Source of the DNA: Bacteroidales bacterium
GTDB lineage: Bacteria > Bacteroidota > Bacteroidia > Bacteroidales > JAGONC01
Length of the DNA: 32,525 bases
Direction: 5' to 3'
Assembly (NCBI GenBank): GCA_023133655.1
Contig: JAGLWB010000419.1
Location: forward strand, 1 to 32,525
Shown: positions 1 through 7,685 of the stretch, piece by piece
Layout of the letters: each line of letters begins with the position of its first letter
How positions within the stretch are numbered: position 1 is the stretch's first letter
Notes under the pieces: generated by a model
Seen by the model: the letters and a program-made list of their open reading frames with translations, nothing else
Databases searched by the model: none
Told to the model about the DNA's origin: nothing
Translations under genes and position numbers: made by a program

Positions 1-2
1 GG

Positions 3-3000
3 CTACTGGCTATCGACCGAATACACCGGCAGCTGAATAAAAAAAGTAGTTCCAACGCCTTCTTCCGACTCGAACCATATTTTTCCTCCCGAATCGAGAA
101 TGATGCTTTTAACAATAGCGAGCCCCAGGCCCATTCCGCCTGTTTTGGTCGTAAAGTTGGGTGAAAAAATTTTATCTGCCTGGTCGCGCGAAATACCAAT
201 GCCATTATCAGTAACCTTGATCAGGTAATGATCAGCCGTTTGCTGTTCAATGGAGATTTCAATCATCTCATCTTCTGAATCCTTCTTTGCCTGGATAGAA
301 TTTTTAAAAAGATTATTGAACACTTGCAGCATTTGTTTTTTATCGGCATAAACATAATAAAGATGATCGTCCGGCTTAATGAACCGAAAATCAACATGAC
401 GCGATTCCTTAAAGAGATCGACTGACGCTGTGATGACTCGGTCAATTTCAATTTTTTCATACATTGATTGGGGCATCTTTGCAAAATCAGAAAATTCAGA
501 AGCTATCACAGAAAGATTATCAATTTGTTGGATGATTGCTTTAGAAAATTTCTTTAACCGCTGATCCCAGTCTGGTGCTTGCTCGTCCCAGGCTTTTTGT
601 AAATATTGTGTACTAAGTTTCATCGGGGTTAGCGGATTTTTTATTTCATGCGCAACCTGTTTTGCCATCTCCCGCCATGCGCTTTCTCTTTCTGATTGTG
701 CCAACAATTCGGCACTTTGTGCTAATTTGTCAATCATCCGGTTGTATTCAATCACCAGATTTCCTATTTCATCTTTCCTAACCCATTTAATTTTTTCATT
801 TGGGCGCCCAAGTTTTAATTTTCTAAGCTTATCTCTGATTAATTGCAAAGGAAAGGTAATGTAATTGGAAATAAGCAGCATCGTAAGTATTGAAATGGCG
901 ATAAGAATGATGTAAATATTTGTAAAGGCAATCATAAATGTCGAAATCTCCTGCCTGAGCTCTCCCTCTCTTGCAAAATAGGGTAAATTCAAATAGGCGA
1001 TCAGCTCATTACGGTTGTTCCGAAAAGGTACATAGGCTGAAAGGTAGTCATAAACGCCAATTTTCTCCTGGTGGATAAATAGTGTTTTGTTGTAATGGGC
1101 AAGTTGGTTAAAAGCAACTGCATTCATTTTTGTTGAAATCAGACCCTCCTTAAATATTTCAGGCCTGGAGGAGGCCAATAGATTCCCATTAATGTTGTAA
1201 ATATTGATGTCGGAGAAAAACACCAGGGAAAACTTAGTAAGCAAACTTTCAAGATAATCTTCCATATCGGGTGAAAGGCCAGGTGTGTCGGCAAGTTTAT
1301 GTTCTATTTCAATCAAAACAGAGTGGGCTTTTTCGCTCAGGGCATCCAGGTTTTTATCATTATTAATACCAATAATATAATAAAGCGATGAAATGCCGAT
1401 AACCAGAAACGATACCAACATAATTGAAACGATTGCTACCTGCATTCTTGTACGAAAATTCAATTCTTTTTTGACAAAAACGATCGAAAAATTAGAAACG
1501 GCCAAAAATATCAGGATATAGATGCCATAAAAAATTAACAAAAACGAAAAGGGAGCCAGGATCTCAATGAAGCTTTGCTTCTTTAAACTAATAATCACAT
1601 TTGTGGTTTCATCCGCTTTATAATTTAAGTGGTCATAGCCATTCCTATCAAAAAATAAAAAATCATCTTCCAGTCCACCATAAACAGATCCTTTGATGCT
1701 ATAAAAATACTTCCCTACACTTTTTACAAGTTCGCCTTTGCCGTAAATAGCATAGGAATAATTCGTGAGATCAATAAAACTGCTGGCTTTTTTGTCAACC
1801 AGTAGTTCGGGATATCCCAGTGCCTTTGGAACATACTTTGAATAGAGTTCAATATAAACATTCACAGGGTAATCGGGATCGTCTAAATGCTCTCCAAAAG
1901 TAAGTGCGGCAATATAATTAACGTCATCCGAGCCATCATCCAGGTAAAAAAGCCCCGGGCTGGCAGTCGGCTCACCAAGGCGGTTAATGACATCTTCAAA
2001 ATAATCATAACATGCGATGATATAATTCTCCGGCTGAATTTCAAGAACCCTTTGAGAATTGCATATTGTAAGTTGGAAATGATAGCTTGACCGGAATGGG
2101 TAAAGGTAATTATCAACGATATACTCTATGGTCCTTTCTTCCTGATCATCATATAACAGTGCGTTGCGAAGATTTTTGGCAAGTACTGTGTCGGCTAAAA
2201 GGTTTTTTTCAACATCATTAAACATATATTCAATGATTTTGTCTCTTTCTGTTGTTAGCCTGACTGCCATGAGTTTTCTTTCTTCCTGCTCTTTTATCCT
2301 TTCAAATTTATGAAGAGTATAAGTAGAAAACACGGCAAAAATAATCATGTTGAAAACGACATAATAGTAAGAAAATCGCTTGATTCTCCTTTTACGAACG
2401 TACCACAATGAAAAAAGATATATAAATATGAAAAAAACGTAGAACACTTCAATCCTGCCGGTTTTGAAACAGAAAACAGTGCAGGCCACCACAAGTGCAG
2501 TAATCAATATTATAGTATATGACCTTGTTGATGCACTCAGGTAATATATGAAGTCAACAAGTTTCTGGGAAAAAATATAAAAACCCAGCAATAAAGTAGC
2601 TACTGCTATAATCCCAAGGTAGCTTTCTGTTGTTAGCCCAAAAACATTAATTAACTTCAGGGAAATACTCGAATCGATAATTAGTCCTTTGAAGAGGCTG
2701 ATTAACAGACCATATCCCAGCAAAATTATCAAAAAGAGAACAAAAGAAACCGTGTATCTCTTTAAAGCAGAAAAGGTACTTATTCTTGGATTTGTAAGAA
2801 TAAGGGTTGAAAAAGCATAGGCAATAAATAGGAAAACGAAAGCATTAATGATCAGGTCACCCAATGAAGGTAGCATGGTTGACGACCCATAAAATTCAGG
2901 GCTAAATAGGGCCGATTGGTATAGTGCATGCGGAATATTGAAATGTGCGATCAAAAATCGTATGATCACAATATCAATGACAAAGGCAAAGAATAACACC

Positions 3001-3710
3001 CATCGTTTCTTAAAAAACGTTTTGAAGTATTTATAGAGCAACAGAGTGAAAGCAAAAAAAAGCAGCAGGCTGACGAGATAAAGGCAGAAAAGAATATTTT
3101 CCTGATAGGGGTGCAATGGTATATGCTCCTGGAAATCAAGAGAGAACAAGTATTGCTGGTCAATTGAAAAAATTTCATATTGGCTTCCTCCTTCAAAGAT
3201 TTCTGCACTTGGTGGAACAGGAAATGCCTTCTGAAATTCATTTACCAGGTAATCATTTTCATAGGCATAATCATTTTTTATAAGAATTAAACCAATGTAT
3301 GTTTTCTTTCCAACAGGCTTCATTATGATTTCAAACCACCCGTTCTTAAAATGATGAACTCTTTCAGAAAAAAAACGAGGCTCGAGTCTTTCCGGCGCCG
3401 GAACAACATTCTCAGACCAAAATTCCAGTGTTTCATTATCATAAATAAGAACAATAATCCCTTCTTTTTCATACAATCCCTCATACGCCGTTACATTGCC
3501 AAAATTATTGTTATCATCCCGTGCAATTTCCTTTTGAAGCAAATCTATCAGTAGTCCCTCTTTTTCATGAAGGGCCTTCTCAAGCTTTGAAGCAATTTGT
3601 TCGGGTTGATTATTTTTAACAAATACAAAATTGAGAATAATGGCAAGCATCAAAAAAACAAACGAGAGAGAAGCCGTAGCAATAATATTTTTTTTGTTTT
3701 GGTCTGACAT
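3..3710 (-). CDS. Giant multi-pass sensor histidine kinase (NtrY-like core)
   Basis: Predicted membrane sensor kinase that autophosphorylates a histidine and passes the phosphate to a response regulator not seen in this window. The 1235-residue protein has an N-terminal membrane segment, an extracytoplasmic loop of about 170 residues, a block of hydrophobic segments at about 205-470, a second large loop, further membrane segments near 740-800 and 945-970, then HAMP, HisKA and HATPase domains. The phospho-acceptor is His1021 in HEIKNPLTP, the NtrY-type H-box. The ATP-binding N box (NNLFKNS), G1 (DNGIGIS) and G2 (GGMGLGLA) are intact. An upstream in-frame start at 3743 is TTG; I chose the ATG at 3710, which begins MSDQNKKN. 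The stop codon lies at 3-5, so the gene is complete. Most sensor kinases are far shorter; the ligand cannot be guessed. The kinase assignment is firm. Confidence 0.93.
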   Translation of the reverse strand: MSDQNKKNIIATASLSFVFLMLAIILNFVFVKNNQPEQIASKLEKALHEKEGLLIDLLQKEIARDDNNNFGNVTAYEGLYEKEGIIVLIYDNETLEFWSENVVPAPERLEPRFFSERVHHFKNGWFEIIMKPVGKKTYIGLILIKNDYAYENDYLVNEFQKAFPVPPSAEIFEGGSQYEIFSIDQQYLFSLDFQEHIPLHPYQENILFCLYLVSLLLFFAFTLLLYKYFKTFFKKRWVLFFAFVIDIVIIRFLIAHFNIPHALYQSALFSPEFYGSSTMLPSLGDLIINAFVFLFIAYAFSTLILTNPRISTFSALKRYTVSFVLFLIILLGYGLLISLFKGLIIDSSISLKLINVFGLTTESYLGIIAVATLLLGFYIFSQKLVDFIYYLSASTRSYTIILITALVVACTVFCFKTGRIEVFYVFFIFIYLFSLWYVRKRRIKRFSYYYVVFNMIIFAVFSTYTLHKFERIKEQEERKLMAVRLTTERDKIIEYMFNDVEKNLLADTVLAKNLRNALLYDDQEERTIEYIVDNYLYPFRSSYHFQLTICNSQRVLEIQPENYIIACYDYFEDVINRLGEPTASPGLFYLDDGSDDVNYIAALTFGEHLDDPDYPVNVYIELYSKYVPKALGYPELLVDKKASSFIDLTNYSYAIYGKGELVKSVGKYFYSIKGSVYGGLEDDFLFFDRNGYDHLNYKADETTNVIISLKKQSFIEILAPFSFLLIFYGIYILIFLAVSNFSIVFVKKELNFRTRMQVAIVSIMLVSFLVIGISSLYYIIGINNDKNLDALSEKAHSVLIEIEHKLADTPGLSPDMEDYLESLLTKFSLVFFSDINIYNINGNLLASSRPEIFKEGLISTKMNAVAFNQLAHYNKTLFIHQEKIGVYDYLSAYVPFRNNRNELIAYLNLPYFAREGELRQEISTFMIAFTNIYIILIAISILTMLLISNYITFPLQLIRDKLRKLKLGRPNEKIKWVRKDEIGNLVIEYNRMIDKLAQSAELLAQSERESAWREMAKQVAHEIKNPLTPMKLSTQYLQKAWDEQAPDWDQRLKKFSKAIIQQIDNLSVIASEFSDFAKMPQSMYEKIEIDRVITASVDLFKESRHVDFRFIKPDDHLYYVYADKKQMLQVFNNLFKNSIQAKKDSEDEMIEISIEQQTADHYLIKVTDNGIGISRDQADKIFSPNFTTKTGGMGLGLAIVKSIILDSGGKIWFESEEGVGTTFFIQLPVYSVDSQ

Positions 3711-3853
3711 GTTAAAAAACCGGTCTATATTACTGATAATCAATTATTTAAGTGTCGAATCAAAAAGAAGCCTTTTAAGCCTCGCTTTACAATTATCCAC
3801 CCCTAAAACATTACTTGGGAGTGTTTGTCGCTTACAAAGCTTAAAAATAGCAA

Positions 3854-4738
3854 TTAATCCCTTTTTATAATAAAGATCAAGCTTGAATATTCATTTTGGT
3901 TTTTCTTTGCCCTCATATTGGAAAGAAGTCCATTCTTTGCAGCTGTAAAATAATTTATCTTACCCCTTTTATATTTTTCACTCAGCATACTCACATAAAA
4001 TGCATCTAGTTTCATCGGAAGTATTTTTGCAATTACCATGCCGTGATTTCGAAAAAGCATTGCTATTGAGTCTTTTGTAAAATGCGATAGGTGTCGCGGA
4101 ACGTCGTAAGCAGCCCAGTGCTCTCCATAAATTTTTGCATCCATGGAATTACAATTGGGAACTGCAACGATTAAAATGCCATCTTTTTTCAATATTCTTT
4201 TTACCTCTTTTACCCTGTCGATTAAATCCGGTACATGTTCGAGTACGTGCCACATAGTGATAACATCAAAGGCCCCGTCCGGAATCTTCTTCAATGCAAC
4301 CTCCTCACGAATATCCAAAGAGTATCTGTTGATCGCTGTTTTTCTAACAAGTTCATCCGGTTCTATGCCAACGGTTTTCCATCCTTTTTTCTGAAACAAT
4401 TTCAACAATTCACCCGAACCGCAACCAATATCCAAAATAGAACCCGTTGACTTAAAGGCTTGTACAATATTATACTTTCTGTCCTGGGTGAATTTTCTGG
4501 CCAACAGATAAATTTTATTAATAAATCCTTTCTTAGTGCCTGAGTGGGAAATATAACTTTCTGATTTATAATATTTTCCCAGTTCACCGGTAAATGGCCT
4601 GGGATTAATAAAACGGAATCCACATCCTGTGCATTCAACAATGGTAAATATTTGTTTACTGAGAAAATGATCTTTGCAATCAAGGTAATGGGTAAACTGG
4701 TCCTCTCCACAAATTATACAGCTCTCTATTTTTTCCAT
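3854..4738 (-). CDS. Class I SAM-dependent methyltransferase with N-terminal zinc-ribbon-like motif
   Basis: Predicted S-adenosylmethionine-dependent methyltransferase of 294 residues; the substrate is unknown. The N-terminus carries two CxxC pairs (CIIC and CTGC, about 25 residues apart), which probably bind zinc, followed by FINPRP. The SAM-binding motif I is ILDIGCGSGELL, and the acidic/post-I region reads DVITMWHVLEHVPD, typical of the Methyltransf_11/23 group found in polysaccharide or lipid modification and in ubiquinone-type enzymes. The open frame extends upstream to a TTG at 4762, but that extension is made of the parS sequence. The ATG at 4738 gives MEKIESCIICGE and is preferred. 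It follows mnmG by only 27 bp on the same strand, so it is probably the last gene of that operon. Confidence 0.88.
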   Translation of the reverse strand: MEKIESCIICGEDQFTHYLDCKDHFLSKQIFTIVECTGCGFRFINPRPFTGELGKYYKSESYISHSGTKKGFINKIYLLARKFTQDRKYNIVQAFKSTGSILDIGCGSGELLKLFQKKGWKTVGIEPDELVRKTAINRYSLDIREEVALKKIPDGAFDVITMWHVLEHVPDLIDRVKEVKRILKKDGILIVAVPNCNSMDAKIYGEHWAAYDVPRHLSHFTKDSIAMLFRNHGMVIAKILPMKLDAFYVSMLSEKYKRGKINYFTAAKNGLLSNMRAKKNQNEYSSLIFIIKRD

Positions 4739-4745
4739 AATTTTT

Positions 4746-4761
4746 TGTTCCACGTGAAACA
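4746..4761 (-). promoter_or_regulatory. parS: parS centromere-like site (ParB binding), copy 1
   Basis: The sequence TGTTCCACGTGAAACA matches the parS consensus TGTTNCACGTGAAACA (described in B. subtilis and conserved in many phyla) at every defined position. It fills most of the 27-bp gap between the mnmG stop and the methyltransferase ATG. It is the exact reverse complement of the second copy on the other side of mnmG. In known systems ParB loads here and spreads to organise and segregate the origin region. The strand label is nominal because the site is near-palindromic. Confidence 0.85.
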
Positions 4762-4765
4762 ATAC

Positions 4766-6637
4766 TTACCTACCAAGGTATACCAATAATACAGAAATAT
4801 CGGCCGGTGATACTCCGCTTATCCTGGAAGCATGACCAATTGTATTGGGTTGTAACCTGTTAAGTTTCTCCCTGGCTTCATACGATAAGGCAGGTAATTT
4901 ATGGTAATCAAAATTCTCCGGGAGTTTAAGGTCTTCCATTTTGGATAACTTATTAGCAACTTCGCGTTCTTTACTAATGTATCTATCGTACTTCAATTGT
5001 ATCTCTGCTTCCTCAATCACCTCTTTATCGAATTCGTTACGTTTCCTTAAAAACTCATTAAATCCGGGAATCGCTTCAATCAAACCACCAATCTCAACCT
5101 GCGGGCGTAATAAAATATTAGAAATTTTTTGCTTCTCCTTTATTTTATCAGTTCCCCGATCAGTTAAGTACTTATTAATTTCTTCCGGGAGTGTACTTTT
5201 CTTTTTTATAAATTCGATTAGCCTATCAATGCGGTTCCTTTTATCCTCAACCCGCATCATTCTTTCTTTGCTGGCGAGTCCAATCTCGTATCCTTTTGGG
5301 GTTAACCGCAGATCTGCATTATCCTGCCTTAATAATATCCTGTATTCAGCGCGAGAAGTAAACATACGGTAGGGTTCGTCTACTCCTTTTGTAATCAAAT
5401 CATCAATTAAAACACCTATATATGCATCAGACCTGGACAAAATAAAATCAGACAAGCCATTCAATTTCCTGTTGGCGTTAATACCTGCCATTATTCCCTG
5501 GGCAGCAGCTTCTTCATATCCGGTAGTTCCGTTTATCTGCCCGGCAAAATATAAATGCTCAACCAAACGCGTTTCCATTGTATATTTAAGCTGTGTTGGG
5601 GGAAAATAGTCATATTCAATGGCATATCCGGGCCTGAATATCCTTGCATTTTCAAATCCCTCTATTAATACAAGGGCTTTGCATTGTATATCCTCAGGTA
5701 ATGATGAAGAAAATCCATTAAGATAAACCTCTACGGTGTCCCATCCTTCAGGCTCTACAAACAATTGATGCCGGTCTTTATGTGAAAACCTGTCAATTTT
5801 ATCCTCAATTGACGGACAATACCTGGGTCCCGTTCCTTTTATCCGGCCAATGAACATTGGTGATCTGTCAAAACCAGTTCTCAGGAGATCATGAACTTTT
5901 TTGTTTGTATAGGCAACCCAACAGCTTTTTTGATTTTCCAGTTTTGGAGTATCTATAAAAGAAAACTTCCCGGGAACCTGGTCACCTTTCTGTTCTTCCA
6001 GCCTGGAGTAATCAATGGATCGGCCATCAATTCTCACAGGTGTTCCGGTTTTTAGCCTGGCTGATTCAAACCCCATAGAATTGAGATTTTCGGTCAGTCC
6101 GACAGACGGTTTATCGCCAATTCTTCCTCCTCCAAAACTTTTTTCCCCAACATAAATAATTCCATTTAAGAAGGTGCCATTGGTAAGGATAACCGCTCCG
6201 GCAAATATTTCTAATCCCATTGAAGTCTCAACCCCAATCACCCTCCCATCCTTTGTCAAGATACGAATAACCATATCCTCCCGAAAATCGAGGTTTGGTA
6301 TTTTCTCAAGTTCCAGGCGCCATTCTTTTGAAAACAACCATCGATCGCTTTGTGCACGGGGGCTCCACATTGCAGGGCCTTTCGACTTGTTTAACATTCT
6401 GAACTGGATCATGGTTTTATCGGTAATGATTCCCGAATAACCACCCAGAGCATCAATTTCCCTAACTATTTGCCCCTTTGCCACTCCACCCATTGCCGGG
6501 TTACACGACATTTCAGCGATAGCTGTCAAGTTCATTGTAATGAGCAACACATTTGACCCGAGGTTCGCAGCAGCTGCCGCGGCTTCGGCACCAGCATGCC
6601 CGCCTCCAACAACAATTATATCGTATTTCCCTAACAT
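4766..6637 (-). CDS. mnmG: tRNA uridine-5-carboxymethylaminomethyl(34) synthesis enzyme MnmG (GidA)
   Basis: FAD-dependent enzyme that, with the GTPase MnmE, adds the (carboxymethyl)aminomethyl group to the wobble uridine U34 of certain tRNAs. The 623 residues match the usual length of the family. The N-terminal FAD-binding motif is VGGGHAGAEAA, followed by the family signature CNPAMGGVAKGQ, the GTPVRIDGRSID segment, GTTGYEEAAAQG and the conserved C-terminal ARISGVSPADIS helix region. The start at 6637 is an ATG giving MLGKYDIIVVGGG, as in other MnmG proteins. The gene lies between two parS sites and downstream of ybeY on the same strand. mnmG is commonly close to the replication origin in bacteria, which agrees with the other origin signals in this window. 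mnmE is not present here. Confidence 0.98.
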   Translation of the reverse strand: MLGKYDIIVVGGGHAGAEAAAAAANLGSNVLLITMNLTAIAEMSCNPAMGGVAKGQIVREIDALGGYSGIITDKTMIQFRMLNKSKGPAMWSPRAQSDRWLFSKEWRLELEKIPNLDFREDMVIRILTKDGRVIGVETSMGLEIFAGAVILTNGTFLNGIIYVGEKSFGGGRIGDKPSVGLTENLNSMGFESARLKTGTPVRIDGRSIDYSRLEEQKGDQVPGKFSFIDTPKLENQKSCWVAYTNKKVHDLLRTGFDRSPMFIGRIKGTGPRYCPSIEDKIDRFSHKDRHQLFVEPEGWDTVEVYLNGFSSSLPEDIQCKALVLIEGFENARIFRPGYAIEYDYFPPTQLKYTMETRLVEHLYFAGQINGTTGYEEAAAQGIMAGINANRKLNGLSDFILSRSDAYIGVLIDDLITKGVDEPYRMFTSRAEYRILLRQDNADLRLTPKGYEIGLASKERMMRVEDKRNRIDRLIEFIKKKSTLPEEINKYLTDRGTDKIKEKQKISNILLRPQVEIGGLIEAIPGFNEFLRKRNEFDKEVIEEAEIQLKYDRYISKEREVANKLSKMEDLKLPENFDYHKLPALSYEAREKLNRLQPNTIGHASRISGVSPADISVLLVYLGR

Positions 6638-6703
6638 TAATGATTAAAGGTGTATAAAGTATAAAAAAATGGAATTAAATCTCAGATTCAACCTTGATTT
6701 TAT

Positions 6704-6719
6704 TGTTTCACGTGGAACA
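6704..6719 (+). promoter_or_regulatory. parS: parS centromere-like site (ParB binding), copy 2
   Basis: TGTTTCACGTGGAACA on the + strand; its reverse complement is TGTTCCACGTGAAACA, identical to copy 1 and matching the parS consensus exactly. It lies in the 86-bp gap between the ybeY stop and the mnmG start. The two copies are about 1.96 kb apart and in opposite orientation relative to the asymmetric base. Such clusters near the origin load ParB for chromosome segregation in organisms with a ParABS system. Confidence 0.86.
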
Positions 6720-6723
6720 ATCG

Positions 6724-7161
6724 TCAGGTCAACGGAGGGCGTAAAGATAGGCATTTATCTTCTGCCTCTCTCATTTCCCTCCGCTCAGCATCGGTACTAT
6801 CTTTGCCTCCCATAAGGTGTAAAATTCCATGAATTATAACCCTATGAAGTTCATCGCTGATACGAACCTTATATTCTTTAGCATTGGCCTTTATCCGGTC
6901 AAGGCTAATGTAAATATCACCAGAAATAATCGTTTGCTCCTCCGATTGATTAAATGTTAAGATGTCGGTGTAAGAATCGTGATTCAGGTAGGTGTTGTTT
7001 ATAGCAAGCAAATATTGATCCGGACAGAGAATTATGTTTATGTTGCCCGGGCTATTTCCCCATTTATAAATTATATGCCTAATCCATTCTCTAATTTTCC
7101 TTTTATCGTTAACACGATAAGATACTTCCTCATTGAAAAAAAGAATGTTATTAGTATCCAT
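6724..7161 (-). CDS. ybeY: Endoribonuclease YbeY (rRNA maturation)
   Basis: Metal-dependent RNase needed for 16S rRNA 3'-end maturation and ribosome quality control. The 145-residue protein carries the UPF0054 signature as HGILHLMGGKDS followed by the conserved ERREMREAED helix. The first two histidine ligands are present (HGILH). The third, normally His in GYDH, is replaced by Asp in GGKDS at the same spacing of ten residues from the first His. I recall such K-D forms in Bacteroidota YbeY, so this is probably a lineage variant rather than a dead enzyme. The upstream NHDSYTDILTF segment matches the family's DVLSF-type motif. The gene sits between the RsbW-like ATPase gene and mnmG in one leftward operon. 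Confidence 0.95.
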   Translation of the reverse strand: MDTNNILFFNEEVSYRVNDKRKIREWIRHIIYKWGNSPGNINIILCPDQYLLAINNTYLNHDSYTDILTFNQSEEQTIISGDIYISLDRIKANAKEYKVRISDELHRVIIHGILHLMGGKDSTDAERREMREAEDKCLSLRPPLT

Positions 7162-7184
7162 GTATATACATATAACAATGGGTT

Positions 7185-7679
7185 CTATGCTTTCTTTTGC
7201 CTCTTCTTAGCCTCTTTACTGTATTCCTCCAGTTTTTTCTTTCTCTGACTTGCTAATTCCTTGCTTATTCCCTTAATGCCATATGTGATTTCTACTTCAT
7301 TGCCCTTTTCATTAAAAACAACCTTGTCGGCGAGTGATTTAATAATAAATATGCCCCGCCCTACATTATTTTCATCTGAATAAGATATATCAGTAGGGTC
7401 GATAACACTCTGAAAATCAAATCCTTGACCTTCATCTTTGATGGTGAAAGATAACTTACCGGGCTCTGCCTTAAATTTTATGCCTATCTCCTTAATGGGG
7501 TTGTTTTTGTTCCCATGAACAATAGCATTATCAACAGCCTCTAGAACAGCAATGGTAATATTTCCAAAATAATGATTGCTAATATTATATCTGTCACAAA
7601 TTTCTTCAATAAAACGTTCAACAAGGTAAACATTTTCTGGGCTGGACGGAATTTTTAATTGCATCTCCTCAAAAATCAT
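7185..7679 (-). CDS. RsbW/SpoIIAB-like ATP-binding protein (HATPase_c_2)
   Basis: A 164-residue single-domain GHKL ATPase resembling anti-sigma factor/serine kinases such as RsbW and SpoIIAB. The N box is AVLEAVDNAIVHGN, G1 is KDEGQGFDF and G2 is GRGIFIIKSLADKV. The C-terminus is a highly basic tail (repeated K/R after about residue 145). In characterised relatives the protein binds and inhibits a sigma factor or phosphorylates an STAS anti-anti-sigma protein. No sigma factor or STAS gene is visible in this window, so the partner is unknown. It lies 6 bp after the DUF4175 gene and just before ybeY, which fits co-transcription. The fold is certain; the regulatory role is inferred from the family. 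Confidence 0.88.
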   Translation of the reverse strand: MIFEEMQLKIPSSPENVYLVERFIEEICDRYNISNHYFGNITIAVLEAVDNAIVHGNKNNPIKEIGIKFKAEPGKLSFTIKDEGQGFDFQSVIDPTDISYSDENNVGRGIFIIKSLADKVVFNEKGNEVEITYGIKGISKELASQRKKKLEEYSKEAKKRQKKA

Positions 7680-7685
7680 ATCATT

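Noticed and set aside
3711-3743. TTG start extending the sensor kinase by 11 residues
   Set aside because: An ATG at 3710 leads straight into a charged segment and membrane helix; no reason to prefer the rare start.
4739-4762. N-terminal extension of the methyltransferase from a TTG codon (MFHVEQKI)
   Set aside because: It is translated parS DNA; the ATG at 4738 is adjacent to the conserved CxxC region.
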